A stretch of DNA of 64,000 nucleotides from Allobosea sp. (GTDB lineage Bacteria > Pseudomonadota > Alphaproteobacteria > Rhizobiales > Beijerinckiaceae). Shown piece after piece: positions 33,349 to 41,894 of the stretch. The notes below the pieces were generated by a model, which was not told the origin of the DNA, did no database searches, and worked only from the letters and a program-made list of their open reading frames with translations. The position numbers and the translations under genes were made by a program. Every line of letters begins with the position of its first letter. Positions within the stretch are counted from its first letter, which is position 1. The stretch is taken from positions 1 through 64,000 of the forward strand of contig JAAEQB010000068.1 in assembly GCA_024231975.1 (NCBI GenBank). Reading direction: 5' to 3'.

Positions 33349-33371
33349 GGTATGGATTGGTTCATACCAAT
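33349..33371. promoter_or_regulatory. GntR-type operator (nested inverted repeats)
   Basis: GGTATG (33349-33354) pairs with CATACC (33363-33368), and, nested with it, ATTGGT (33356-33361) pairs with ACCAAT (33366-33371). This dyad lies 46 nt upstream of the binding-protein start and shares the 9-mer CATACCAAT with the site at 33256-33273. Confidence 0.65.
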
Positions 33372-33417
33372 GCGGCTTGCAGGCGAGCCTTGCGGGACGC
33401 GATCGAAGGAGTGCCCC

Positions 33418-34491
33418 ATGACGTCCCCTCGCGATTGGACATCCCGGCCCCGTCGCGGCGCCAGCCGCCGCGATCTCCTCAAGCTGTCGACGGCCGCGCT
33501 GGCCTCCGTCGCCGCCCCGTCGATCCTGAAGGCGCAGTCCGGCGAGCTCGTCTTTGCGAGCTGGGGCGGCTCCTGGGAAGCGGCGATGCGCGAGGCCTGG
33601 TTCAAGCCGTTCACGCAGAAGACCGGCATCAACATCCGGACCGTCTCGGGCAACGCTTATGGGCGCATCCAGGCGATGGTCGAGGCCGGCAAGACCGAAT
33701 GGGACATCGTCGAGGTGCTGCCGGACTTCCAGTGGATCGGCCCCGAGAAGAAGCTGCTGGAGCCGATCGACTTCGGCGTCGTCGACAAGGCCCCGATCAT
33801 GGCCGGCGCCGACCTGGTGACGCCCTATTCGGTGCCGCAAGTGCTGTTCTCGCGGCTGATCGCCTACAACAAGAAGTTCTCGCCCGGCCCGGCGACCTTC
33901 GCCGATGTCTTCGACACCAAGAAATTCCCCGGCAAGCGCGCCTTCTATTCCAAGGCGAACGGTGCCTTCCTCGAGGCCGCCCTGCTCGCCGACGGCGTCG
34001 CTCCCTCGGCGCTCTATCCGCTCGACATCGAGCGCGCTCTGAAGAAGCTGTCGACGATCCGCGACGACATCCTGTTCTACGAGACCAATGCCCAGGCCGA
34101 GCAGTTCATCACCGATGGCCAGGCCGTGATCGGCCTCGTCCCGGACGGGCGGGCATTGAGCGCCAAGAAGAACGGCGCGCCGATCGAGATCGCCAACAAC
34201 CTCGCCTTCCTGACCTGGTCGGCGATGGTGGTTCCGAAGGGCGCGCCACGCGCCAAGCAGGCGATGCAGTTCCTCGCCTTCGCGCTGACGCCCGACGCGC
34301 AGGCCGCGATCGCCAAGGCCTATACCTATGGCCCCGTCGTGCCCAAGGCCTTCGAGATGATCCCGGCCGAGCGCGCCGCGATCCTCTCCGGCGGCCCGCA
34401 GATGAAGGACGCCGTCGTGATGGGCGAGAAGTGGTGGGGTGCCAACCTCGCCGCCGCAACTGAAAAAGTGAACGCCTGGAAGCTTTCCTGA
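33418..34491 (+). CDS. Periplasmic binding protein, Pot/PotD type (Tat-exported)
   Basis: 357 aa. Twin-arginine signal (GASRRDLLKLSTAALASVAA, then PSILKAQS). The mature part ELVFASWGGSWEAAMREAWFKPF is typical of PotD-like proteins. Start ATG 33418 has GAAGGAG 6 nt upstream, while the earlier in-frame ATG at 33352 lies inside the operator region. First gene of the operon binding protein, permease, permease, M24 peptidase, ATPase, cupin, FAD oxidoreductase. Ligand unknown; polyamine or amino-acid derivative is suggested by the FAD oxidase at the end. Confidence 0.88.
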   Translation: MTSPRDWTSRPRRGASRRDLLKLSTAALASVAAPSILKAQSGELVFASWGGSWEAAMREAWFKPFTQKTGINIRTVSGNAYGRIQAMVEAGKTEWDIVEVLPDFQWIGPEKKLLEPIDFGVVDKAPIMAGADLVTPYSVPQVLFSRLIAYNKKFSPGPATFADVFDTKKFPGKRAFYSKANGAFLEAALLADGVAPSALYPLDIERALKKLSTIRDDILFYETNAQAEQFITDGQAVIGLVPDGRALSAKKNGAPIEIANNLAFLTWSAMVVPKGAPRAKQAMQFLAFALTPDAQAAIAKAYTYGPVVPKAFEMIPAERAAILSGGPQMKDAVVMGEKWWGANLAAATEKVNAWKLS

Positions 34492-34504
34492 GCAGACCAG
34501 GACG

Positions 34505-35356
34505 ATGGGAGCGGCGATGCCCGCCAGATTGCGCAGCGCCGTCCCGGCGGCCCTGATCCTGCCGGGTTTCCTGCTCGTTGCCGGCTTATTCGTCTGGCCG
34601 GTCGCGCAGCTGGTCGCGACCAGCTTCGGCGATCGCGCCGGTGCGCTCGTGCACTATGTGAAGATTTTCACCGAGCCGACCTATCTGCGCGTGGTCGGGC
34701 GGACGCTGTTGCTGAGCGCGCAGACGGCGATGCTGTGCGTGCTGCTGGGCTACCCGCTGGCCTATCAGCTCAACCGCGCCGGAGGGATCGGCAAGGCCGT
34801 GATCCTGGTCTGCATCCTGATCCCGTTCTGGACCAATCTGCTGGTGCGGACCTATGGCTGGATCATCCTGCTCAACCCGCAGGGCGTCATCAACGGGCTC
34901 CTGCGCCAGCTCGGCCTTATCGAGGGGGCGGTACCGCTGGTCTACAACACCACCGGCGTGCTGATCGGCATGACGCAGATCATGCTGCCCTACATGGTCC
35001 TGCCGCTCGCCGCCGTGATGAGCCGGCTCGACCCGGCGGTGATACGGGCGGCGCGCTCGCTCGGCGCCTCACCCGCCCAGGCCTTCCTCAAGGTCTATGT
35101 GCCGCTGACGCTGCCCGGCGTGCTCGGCGGCTTCCTGCTCGTCTTCATGCTCAGCCTCGGCTTCTTCGTGGTGCCGGCGATCCTGGGCGGCCCGCGCGAC
35201 CTGCTGCTGGCGCAGCTGATCGAGTTCAACGTCAACCAGACGCTGAACTGGCCGTTCGCCGCTGCGCTCTCGACCGTACTGCTCGCCGCCACGGTGACGC
35301 TCTACTGGATCGGCGACCGCTTCTTCGGCCTCGGTCGGCTCTGGGGTGCGCGATGA
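34505..35356 (+). CDS. ABC transporter permease (PotB type)
   Basis: 283 aa, six membrane segments, with EAA loop VIRAARSLGASPAQAFLKVYVPLTLPG. Start ATG 34505 or 34517 (MPARLRSA). Overlaps the next permease by 4 nt (ATGA), so both are made together. Confidence 0.88.
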   Translation: MGAAMPARLRSAVPAALILPGFLLVAGLFVWPVAQLVATSFGDRAGALVHYVKIFTEPTYLRVVGRTLLLSAQTAMLCVLLGYPLAYQLNRAGGIGKAVILVCILIPFWTNLLVRTYGWIILLNPQGVINGLLRQLGLIEGAVPLVYNTTGVLIGMTQIMLPYMVLPLAAVMSRLDPAVIRAARSLGASPAQAFLKVYVPLTLPGVLGGFLLVFMLSLGFFVVPAILGGPRDLLLAQLIEFNVNQTLNWPFAAALSTVLLAATVTLYWIGDRFFGLGRLWGAR

Positions 35357-36129
35357 CCAAGGGTCTCGGCAACGGCATCCTTTCCGGCTCGGCGGGCCTG
35401 CTCTGCCTGTTCCTGATCATGCCGACACTGATCGTCGCGCCGATCTCGTTCACGCAGACGGAGTTCATCACCTTTCCGCCGCGCGGCTTCTCGGGGCGCT
35501 GGTACGAGGCCTTCTTCGAGCGATCAGAATGGTATGGCTCGCTGATCACGAGCACGATCGTCGCCGTCACCACCACCCTGCTCGCGACCCTGCTGGGCAG
35601 CATGATCGCGCTCGGGCTGGTGCGCCTGTCGCGCCGGGCCAACCGGCTGGTCAGCTTCTTCTTCCTGCTGCCGATGATCGTGCCGACGATCATCACCGCC
35701 GCCGCGCTCTATTCGCCCTTCGCCAAGCTCGGGCTGGTCGCGACGGTTCCCGGCCTCGTGCTCGCGCACACCATCCTGGCGCTGCCCTTCGTCGTCATCA
35801 ACGTCTCGGCCGTGGCGCAGTCGATGGACTGGCGCATGGTCAACGCCGCGCGCAGCCTCGGCGCCACGCCGCTCGTCGCCTTCCTGCGCGTGACGCTGCC
35901 GGTGCTAGCTCCGGGCATCGCGGCCGGCGCCATCTTCGCCTTCCTGACCAGCTTCGACGAGGTCGTCGTCGCGCTCTTCGTCAGCGGCTCGGGCGCGACC
36001 ACCCTGCCGGTGCAGATGTGGAGCGGCATCCGCTTCGAGATCAGCCCGATCGTCGCGGCCGCCTCCTGCCTGCTGCTGCTGGTCTCCTGCCTGCTGCTCG
36101 CCCTGTTCTGGTTCCTCAAGCGGAAATGA
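35353..36129 (+). CDS. ABC transporter permease (PotC type)
   Basis: 258 aa, six membrane segments, with EAA loop MVNAARSLGATPLVAFLRVTLPVLAPG. Start ATG 35353 overlaps the upstream TGA. The in-frame upstream extension is out-of-frame reading of the PotB-type gene and is not coding. Confidence 0.88.
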   Translation: MTKGLGNGILSGSAGLLCLFLIMPTLIVAPISFTQTEFITFPPRGFSGRWYEAFFERSEWYGSLITSTIVAVTTTLLATLLGSMIALGLVRLSRRANRLVSFFFLLPMIVPTIITAAALYSPFAKLGLVATVPGLVLAHTILALPFVVINVSAVAQSMDWRMVNAARSLGATPLVAFLRVTLPVLAPGIAAGAIFAFLTSFDEVVVALFVSGSGATTLPVQMWSGIRFEISPIVAAASCLLLLVSCLLLALFWFLKRK

Positions 36130-36133
36130 TCCG

Positions 36134-37333
36134 ATGACTGCAGACGCAACCGCACCGGTCGGAAAGCCGACCGTCCCGGCAGAGGAATTCGCCGAGCGCC
36201 GCCGGCGGGCTGTCGCGGCCGCCAACGCACGCGGGCTCGCCGGCCTGCTGGTCTGCTCGCGCGGCGGCGGCACGCTCGATCGCTATGCCGACGTGCTCTA
36301 TCTCACGAATTTCTACACGCATTTCCCCTTCATCCCGGATTTCGAGGGGAACTGGTCGGCACGCGCCCACACCTTCCTGGTCCTGCCGGTGGACGAGGTC
36401 CCCGAGCTCGTCATCGACGTGCCCGACGACGGGCGCATCCGGCTCACCGACGGCCGCGTGACCTATTCCGATTTCGTGCTGGACGACGCCGTCAAGGCGC
36501 TGAAGACGGCCGGGCTCGCCAGCGCGCGCATCGGCCTCGTTGGCGGTGACGTGTTGACTTTCACCATGCTGAACAAGCTGCGGGCCGCGCTGCCCGAGCT
36601 CGTGATCGAGCCCGCCGACGACCTGCTGATGAGCCTGCGCTCGATCAAGTCGCCGGCCGAGATCGCCCTGCTGCGCCGCGCCTCCATGATCGGTTCGCGC
36701 ATGATCGAAGCGATGATGGACGCTGCCGTCACCGGAGCCTCGCATGGCGACGTCGTCGCGGCCGGCCTGAACTATCTCGTTCCCGCCGGCGGCATGCTCT
36801 ACAACTCCTTCATGGCCTCGGGCCGCGGCGGCGATCCCTCGCGCTTCGCCAAGAGCAACTTCCCGACCTGGGGCTCCGACAAGCGCCTCGCCGATGGCGA
36901 TTGGATCCGGCTGGGGATCTCGGGCGCGGTCGACGGCTATGTCTTCGACCTCGCGCGCTCCAAGGCCGTCGGCCCGGTCACCAACCGGCAGGTCGAGCTG
37001 TTCGAATCGGCCATCGCCAGCATCGAGGCGACACTGGCAGCGATCCGCCCCGGCGCCACAGCGGGCGATCTCGGCGCGGCGGGCCTCGACAAGCAGAAAT
37101 CCATGGGTTTTGCCGTCGACGGCGTGTTCTCCGCGATGGGCCACGGCATCGGGCTGGGCTGGGACGATCCCTGGCTCGCACGCGGCGTGACGACGCCGAT
37201 CGTCCCGAACATGGTGCTCTCGGTCGAGCGCACGATCATGCAGGACGGCTATCTCGGCGACTACGAGGAATCGGTGCTGATCACGCCGGACGGCTACGAG
37301 CGCCTGACCGACGCGACGACGCGCTTCTGGTGA
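36134..37333 (+). CDS. M24-family (Xaa-Pro/creatinase-like) metallopeptidase
   Basis: 399 aa. Creatinase N-terminal domain (~20-155) followed by the pita-bread M24 fold. Metal ligands visible: two Asp in GAVDGYVFDLARS, His in MGHGIGLGWDD, Glu in LSVERTIMQ and Glu in GDYEESVLITPDG. The C-terminal catalytic part reads like a functional aminopeptidase or creatinase-type amidinohydrolase. It lies 4 nt after the permease stop, within the transporter operon between permease and ATPase genes, so it likely acts on the imported compound. Cytoplasmic. Confidence 0.85.
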   Translation: MTADATAPVGKPTVPAEEFAERRRRAVAAANARGLAGLLVCSRGGGTLDRYADVLYLTNFYTHFPFIPDFEGNWSARAHTFLVLPVDEVPELVIDVPDDGRIRLTDGRVTYSDFVLDDAVKALKTAGLASARIGLVGGDVLTFTMLNKLRAALPELVIEPADDLLMSLRSIKSPAEIALLRRASMIGSRMIEAMMDAAVTGASHGDVVAAGLNYLVPAGGMLYNSFMASGRGGDPSRFAKSNFPTWGSDKRLADGDWIRLGISGAVDGYVFDLARSKAVGPVTNRQVELFESAIASIEATLAAIRPGATAGDLGAAGLDKQKSMGFAVDGVFSAMGHGIGLGWDDPWLARGVTTPIVPNMVLSVERTIMQDGYLGDYEESVLITPDGYERLTDATTRFW

Positions 37334-37349
37334 GCGGCGGGACACGAAC

Positions 37350-38441
37350 ATGACCGGCGCCGCCGTCCAGATCAGCCATCTCAGCAAGCGCTACAGCGAT
37401 TTCGTCGCGGTCGACGACGTCTCGCTCGATGTCGCGCCGGGCGAGTTCGTCACCCTGCTGGGCCTCAGCGGCTCGGGCAAGACGACGACGCTGATGGCCG
37501 TCGCCGGCTTCGTCGACCTCGACGCCGGGCGCATCACTATCGACGGCCGCGACATCGCAAATCTCCCGCCGGAAAAGCGCGATCTCGGCGTCGTCTTCCA
37601 GAACTACGCGCTCTTCCCGCATCTCAATGTCTTCGAGAACGTCGCCTTCCCCCTGCGCATGCGCAAATGGACGCAGCCGGCGATCGAGAAGGCGATCGGC
37701 CGGGTGCTCGAGATCGTGTCGCTCGGCCATCTCGCCACGCGTCGGATCGCCGAGCTGTCGGGCGGCCAGCAGCAACGCGTCGCCCTCGCCCGGGCTCTCG
37801 TCTTCGAGCCGCCGGTGCTGCTGATGGACGAGCCGCTGGGCGCGCTCGACCGGAGCCTGCGCGACCAGCTCCAGACGGAGATCAAGCGCATCCAGCGCGA
37901 TCTCGGCGTGACGGTGCTCTACGTCACGCATGATCAGGAGGAGGCGCTGGCGCTGTCCGACCGGATCGCCGTGATGGCCGAAGGCAAGATCTGCCAGCTC
38001 GCGACGCCCGACGAGATCTACGAGAATCCGGCCTCCGCCTTCGTCGCCGGCTTCGTCGGCGAATCCAACTTCATCGACGTGACCATGCGCGGTCAGGACG
38101 GCCCGCTCGCCACCGTCGCCCCGGCGGGCATTCCCGGCACGCTGTTCACCGCGACCACCTCCCCCGGAGCGCCGCCCGCGCAGGCGCAGGCAGTGATGGC
38201 GATCCGCCCCGAGGTGCTGCGGCTCGCTGCCTTGCAGGACACGCCGCCCTGCAACGCCATTCCCGGCCGCGTCGCCCTGCGCGAGTTCATGGGAGCGACC
38301 GTGCGCCTGACCATCGACACCGAGCTCGGCCCGATGATCGTCCGCGACGGGCGCATCAGCGAGGCCGCGCGCTTCAAGACGGGCGACACCGTCCGCCTCA
38401 GCTGGAACGAGCGGGATGCCCTGCTCTTCCCACCGCGCTGA
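37350..38441 (+). CDS. ABC transporter ATP-binding protein, Pot type
   Basis: 363 aa. Walker A GLSGSGKT (38-45), Q-loop VFQNYALFPHLNV, signature LSGGQQQRVALARAL, Walker B VLLMDEPLGALD, H-loop YVTHDQEEA, then a TOBE domain. ATPase for the permeases at 34505-36129. It is encoded after the M24 peptidase, an arrangement that shows the peptidase is an integral part of the operon. Confidence 0.9.
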   Translation: MTGAAVQISHLSKRYSDFVAVDDVSLDVAPGEFVTLLGLSGSGKTTTLMAVAGFVDLDAGRITIDGRDIANLPPEKRDLGVVFQNYALFPHLNVFENVAFPLRMRKWTQPAIEKAIGRVLEIVSLGHLATRRIAELSGGQQQRVALARALVFEPPVLLMDEPLGALDRSLRDQLQTEIKRIQRDLGVTVLYVTHDQEEALALSDRIAVMAEGKICQLATPDEIYENPASAFVAGFVGESNFIDVTMRGQDGPLATVAPAGIPGTLFTATTSPGAPPAQAQAVMAIRPEVLRLAALQDTPPCNAIPGRVALREFMGATVRLTIDTELGPMIVRDGRISEAARFKTGDTVRLSWNERDALLFPPR

Positions 38442-38468
38442 CCAAAAGCCAACAAGCGAGCCCTCTCC

Positions 38469-38813
38469 ATGCCCACGATCATCGACTTCAACGATGCGAG
38501 CGCCGAGCCGCGCGACAGTGCACCGGCGCCCGAGCGCATCCTGCACGGTCAGCCGAGCTGGCGCAGCTGGCTCTATCTCTCGGAGAACGGCATGACCAGC
38601 GGGCGCTGGGAGTCGACTCCCGGCTGCTGGACGATCGCCTATGACAAATGGGAGTTCATGACGATCCTGTCCGGCCGCGGCGTGGTGCGCGGCGAAGACG
38701 GCTCCCGAACCGAGCTCGTGCCCGGCGCGACGCTCGTCATCAATCCCGGCTTCAAGGGGACATGGGAGGTGCTGGAGCCGATGGCGAAGCACTTCTTCGT
38801 GCGCCTGCGCTGA
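38469..38813 (+). CDS. Small cupin protein (DUF861/Cupin_3 type)
   Basis: 114 aa, single cupin barrel: W-x-S-x-P-G-x-W (WESTPGCWTI), YDKWEFMTILSGRGVV, VPGATLVINPGFKGTWEVLEP and KHFFVRLR. This cupin subgroup (ureidoglycine aminohydrolase-like, and proteins next to amino-oxidases) is common beside FAD oxidoreductase genes. The first cupin motif keeps Glu but lacks the usual pair of His residues, so metal binding is uncertain. 2 nt before the FAD oxidoreductase ATG, so co-translated. Confidence 0.8.
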   Translation: MPTIIDFNDASAEPRDSAPAPERILHGQPSWRSWLYLSENGMTSGRWESTPGCWTIAYDKWEFMTILSGRGVVRGEDGSRTELVPGATLVINPGFKGTWEVLEPMAKHFFVRLR

Positions 38814-38815
38814 TC

Positions 38816-40117
38816 ATGGCCGACGCCGCCGCGACGCTCGCCCAGCCCGACAGCCTGTGGCTGGCCACCGCCTCGGCGGAGCCCTTCGAGGCCCCGCCGC
38901 TCGCCGGCGAACGCAGCGTCGAGATCGCGATCGTCGGCGGCGGCTTCACCGGCCTGTCCGCGGCGCTACATGCCGCCGAGATCGGCGCCTCCGTGGCGCT
39001 GCTCGAGGCCGGGCCGATCGGCTATGGCGCGAGCGGCCGTAATGGCGGGCAGGTCAACCCCGGCGTCAAGCTCGACGAGGCGGCGCTGTCGGCCCGATAT
39101 GGCGAAGCCGGGCGCGGGCTGCATCGGTTCGGGCAGGAGGCGCCCGATTTCCTCGCCGCTTTGGTCGAGCGTCAGGGCCTCGCCTGCCGCTTCGCCCGGC
39201 CAGGCCTGCTGCGCCTGGCGCATCATCCGGCCGCGCTGGCCACGGTACGCCAGGCCGCCGCAGGGCTGCGCAAGGCCGGCGTCGCCGCCCTGGACCTCGA
39301 CGCAGCCGATGTCGAGCGGCGCGTCGGCACGACACGTTATCTCGGCGGCCTCTACGATCCGCGCGGCGCCAGCGTCCAGCCGCTGGATCTCGCCCGGGAA
39401 TTGGCCCGCGTGGCCCGCAATGCCGGCGCGGAGCTGTTTCCGAACTCGCCGGCCCAGTCGCTACGGCGCGAGCCCGGCCGCTGGCGCATCGCGACGCCCA
39501 ACGGTGCGCTGCTCGCCCGCAAGGTCCTCGTCGCGACCAATGCCTATAGCGACGCGCTGGTGCCCGGCCTCGCCCGCTCTCTCCTGCCGGTGAACAGCTT
39601 CCAGATCGCCACCCCGTCGCTCGGCCCCGAGCATGCCGGCATCCTGCCCGGCGGCGAGACGGTCTATGACAGCCGGCGGCTGGTGCTCTACTTCCGCCGC
39701 AGCCCGGACGGGCGGCTGATGCTGGGCGGGCGCGCCTCGTTCCAGTCGTCACGCGAGACCTCGCGCGAGGTCGCCGATTATTCGGTGCTGGAAGAGGTGC
39801 TCCACGGCATCTTCCCGGCGCTGCGCGGCGTACCGGTCACGCATCGCTGGACGGGGCTGGTCGGCATCACCTTCGACTACCTGCCGCATTACCACGCGCT
39901 CGACGACGAGCTGCATGTCATGGTCGGCTATAACGGCCGCGGCGTCGCGCTGGCCAACCGGTGCGGCGCCTGGCTCGGCCGCAAGCTCGCCGGCCAACCT
40001 GAGGCGATCAGCCTGCCGAACACGCCGATCAAGCCCTTCCCCTTCCATTTCGCCCGAAGCGCGGTGCTCGACCTCGGCATGAAATGGAACCGCCTGCTCG
40101 ACAGGTTCGGCCGGTGA
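38816..40117 (+). CDS. FAD-dependent amino-acid/polyamine-type oxidoreductase (DAO family)
   Basis: 433 aa. N-terminal dinucleotide-binding motif VEIAIVGGGFTGLSAALHAAE with E-A-G at the end of beta-2, then GYGASGRNGGQVNPG, the pattern of PuuB-like gamma-glutamylputrescine oxidases and related deaminating enzymes. C-terminal region RWTGLVGITFDYLPHYHALDDELHVMVGYNGRGVALAN contacts the flavin. ATG 38816 lies 3 nt after the cupin stop. Expected reaction: oxidation of an amine to imine with release of ammonium. This is the last gene of the GntR-linked operon and its most informative clue to substrate type (amine or amino acid). Confidence 0.88.
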   Translation: MADAAATLAQPDSLWLATASAEPFEAPPLAGERSVEIAIVGGGFTGLSAALHAAEIGASVALLEAGPIGYGASGRNGGQVNPGVKLDEAALSARYGEAGRGLHRFGQEAPDFLAALVERQGLACRFARPGLLRLAHHPAALATVRQAAAGLRKAGVAALDLDAADVERRVGTTRYLGGLYDPRGASVQPLDLARELARVARNAGAELFPNSPAQSLRREPGRWRIATPNGALLARKVLVATNAYSDALVPGLARSLLPVNSFQIATPSLGPEHAGILPGGETVYDSRRLVLYFRRSPDGRLMLGGRASFQSSRETSREVADYSVLEEVLHGIFPALRGVPVTHRWTGLVGITFDYLPHYHALDDELHVMVGYNGRGVALANRCGAWLGRKLAGQPEAISLPNTPIKPFPFHFARSAVLDLGMKWNRLLDRFGR

Positions 40118-40316
40118 TCGCGGCCGGGCTGGGCGGGACGGCGAACCCAGCGCCTCCAATCGGATTGCACCAAAGCCGACCTCGGTCTTCAGAGCACGAG
40201 TGACGGTCGAGTGCCCGCAACGCTGCTGGTATCCTGGCAAGGCGGCGGAGATGACCGAGCACTCGCTGCCATATCGGGCATTGGGGCCTTCGATCTCGGG
40301 GATCGTCGGCTTCGTT

Positions 40317-40718
40317 TCAAGTGTATCTGATGTTTGGGTGCGGACCAGGAATGAACCTTTGACCAGGCTTAAGAGTTGCGACCAGCCGCGCAGGAACGGG
40401 CTTGGTAAGGACGATTTGCCAAGCCATCTGCCCCGGCGGGTACGTTAAAGCGCCTGCGTTGTGCTCAACGGGCAATCCATCGGGCAGCGAAGAATATCCA
40501 CGAACCAGGAAGTCATCGAACTTCGGCAATATGAGGAATCTGAAAATCCTGCATCCTGCGTGAAGGTCTCCAACTTTCAGGCCCAGCGCTTTTTCAATTT
40601 CAATTGGCGTCTTCCCACTGATCTCGGCCTGGAAGGTGGCGTATCCTTCTAACGTACCGTCAAACGACTTTGAAAGGTTTACGACTTTCACGAGATTGTA
40701 CGCACCAAAATTCCGCAT
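40317..40718 (-). CDS. Orphan protein of unknown function in low-GC DNA
   Basis: 133 aa from ATG 40718 (MRNFGAYNLVKVVNLSKSFDG), ending PGPHPNIRYT. An in-frame extension to 40808 is possible but has no better ribosome site. The amino-acid composition is normal for a real protein, with segments GYATFQAEISGKTPIEIEKALG and YPPGQMAWQIVLTKPVPARLV. No family recognised; no signal peptide. Local G+C is about 48% (40501-40560) in a region otherwise well over 60%, which suggests recent acquisition. The operon upstream ends 200 nt away with no shared orientation. It could be a toxin-like or phage-derived domain, but nothing in the sequence proves that. Confidence 0.55.
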   Translation of the reverse strand: MRNFGAYNLVKVVNLSKSFDGTLEGYATFQAEISGKTPIEIEKALGLKVGDLHAGCRIFRFLILPKFDDFLVRGYSSLPDGLPVEHNAGALTYPPGQMAWQIVLTKPVPARLVATLKPGQRFIPGPHPNIRYT

Positions 40719-40722
40719 TTTT

Positions 40723-40738
40723 GCATAGTTCGCTATGC
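40723..40738. promoter_or_regulatory. GCATAG-TTCG-CTATGC inverted repeat upstream of the orphan gene
   Basis: Perfect 6-bp stem (40723-40728 and 40733-40738) with a 4-nt loop, 4 nt upstream of the ATG at 40718. Could be an operator or an mRNA hairpin over the ribosome site. Confidence 0.35.
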
Positions 40739-40948
40739 GGACATTGTGCGAATTCTGCCGATCACGCACCGCGGCAGCATCTGCTCGAGAACCATCCATA
40801 CGAGGCATTCCGTTCGTGAGCGACGATCAACGTCAGGATCGCGATGTAACCCTACGTCAATTCAGCACCGAGGCGATGAGCTTCGCAACACCTAAAGACC
40901 GAAAAGCCTCTGCATTTCGCTGCTGTGATTGCAGTTCCACGCCGCAGC

Positions 40949-41398
40949 TCAAGACTGCCTGCCGGCCCAGCGCTCGATCGAGTGATCGACGGCGAGCAGC
41001 GCCGTGGCAAGCACGGTGGCCGACAGCACGATCGCATGGTCGCCGAGCCCGGCGGCGCAGCCGAGCGCCGCGGTGACCCAGATCGCCGCCGCCGTGGTCA
41101 GGCCCTGCGGCGTGGTATGGCCCTTGCGCAGCACGATGACGCCGGCGCCCAGAAAGCCGATACCGGTGACCAGCCCCTGCACGACGCGGCTGGCGGCATC
41201 GATCTCATGCGGCTCGCTGAAGATGGTCGCGGCGGCGGCAGTGCCGAGGCCGACGAGCCCGAAGGTGCGGATGCCGGCAGCGCGCTGCTTGCCGGTGCGC
41301 TCCCAGCCGACGACGATCCCCGCCGCCATTCCCGCCAGCAGGCGCAGCAGCAGATCGATCTCGGCCCAGATGTCGAAGCTCATGCCAGTAACACTCAT
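40949..41398 (-). CDS. MgtC/SapB-family inner-membrane protein
   Basis: 149 aa with about 4-5 membrane segments: LLLRLLAGMAAGIVVGWER, AAGIRTFGLVGLGTAAA, VVQGLVTGIGFLGAGVIVLRKG and TTAAAIWVTAALGCAAGLG. These are the conserved MgtC N-terminal motifs (GWER, RTFGLVGLG, GFLGAGVI, TAAAIWV). ATG 41398 is used, with GGAGGGCGGG before it; earlier in-frame sequence is not family-like. MgtC proteins affect magnesium homeostasis, acid tolerance and F-ATPase in pathogens; in soil bacteria the role is less clear. The C-terminal soluble domain of virulence-type MgtC is absent. Confidence 0.85.
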   Translation of the reverse strand: MSVTGMSFDIWAEIDLLLRLLAGMAAGIVVGWERTGKQRAAGIRTFGLVGLGTAAAATIFSEPHEIDAASRVVQGLVTGIGFLGAGVIVLRKGHTTPQGLTTAAAIWVTAALGCAAGLGDHAIVLSATVLATALLAVDHSIERWAGRQS

Positions 41399-41431
41399 CC
41401 CGCCCTCCCCGCAGCGATTGCCCGCGGGGCT

Positions 41432-41788
41432 TGAACGCGCGAGGAAGCGAGGTGTTGCCGCGCGTGCTGCCGGTGATCGAGATTGCCGTTCAAAGCAAGG
41501 TTCGACAGATGCCCTATACCGACCCGCTCGAGCCCATGCTCCAATGCGAGCAAGCGCTGCGACATGAGATCGCCAGGCGCCTCGTCGAGGAAGCCGGCGC
41601 CCCGCCACCTACACTGTCAGCCGAACACCTCGCCGCCGCTGACGAGGCGATCGCCGCCTGGGACGAGCAAGGCGAGGAAGAGCAGGACCAGCGCGTTTCG
41701 GGCCATGGGGCCGCTGCAGGAGCTGCTGGCGGAGCATCAAGCGGTAGTGGAGCGGATTGTTGAGGAGCGGGACCGGCGGCTGGGGTGA
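41432..41788 (+). pseudogene. Second copy of the 94-aa acidic protein, frameshifted
   Basis: The ATG at 41509 and leader CAAGGTTCGACAG match the copy at 1429, and residues MPYTDPLEPM to EEEQDQR align throughout. The copies differ mainly at synonymous or conservative positions, so the gene was functional for some time. At about 41692-41695 two bases are missing (CAGCGCGTTT against CAGCGGGCGTTC in the intact copy). The frame shifts and ends at TGA 41761-41763 after an unrelated GHGAAAGAAGG tail. In the other frame the original C-terminus (MGPLQELLAEHQAVVERI to RDRRLG) continues to 41788. A sequencing error cannot be excluded. Confidence 0.75.
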
Positions 41789-41894
41789 GCTGCTGCCGAA
41801 GGGCGCGTGTGGAAGTGCAGTGGCTCACGCCGAGCCGAAAGCCCAGAAATCATGGGCCGTCTGGAAGTTTTTGAAGCGCTTTGAAAGATGGATG

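Noticed and set aside
41692..41695. Frameshift in the second small gene as a sequencing error
   Set aside because: Cannot be excluded from one sequence, but there is no long homopolymer there and a 2-bp loss is uncommon as an error, so the pseudogene call is kept at moderate confidence.
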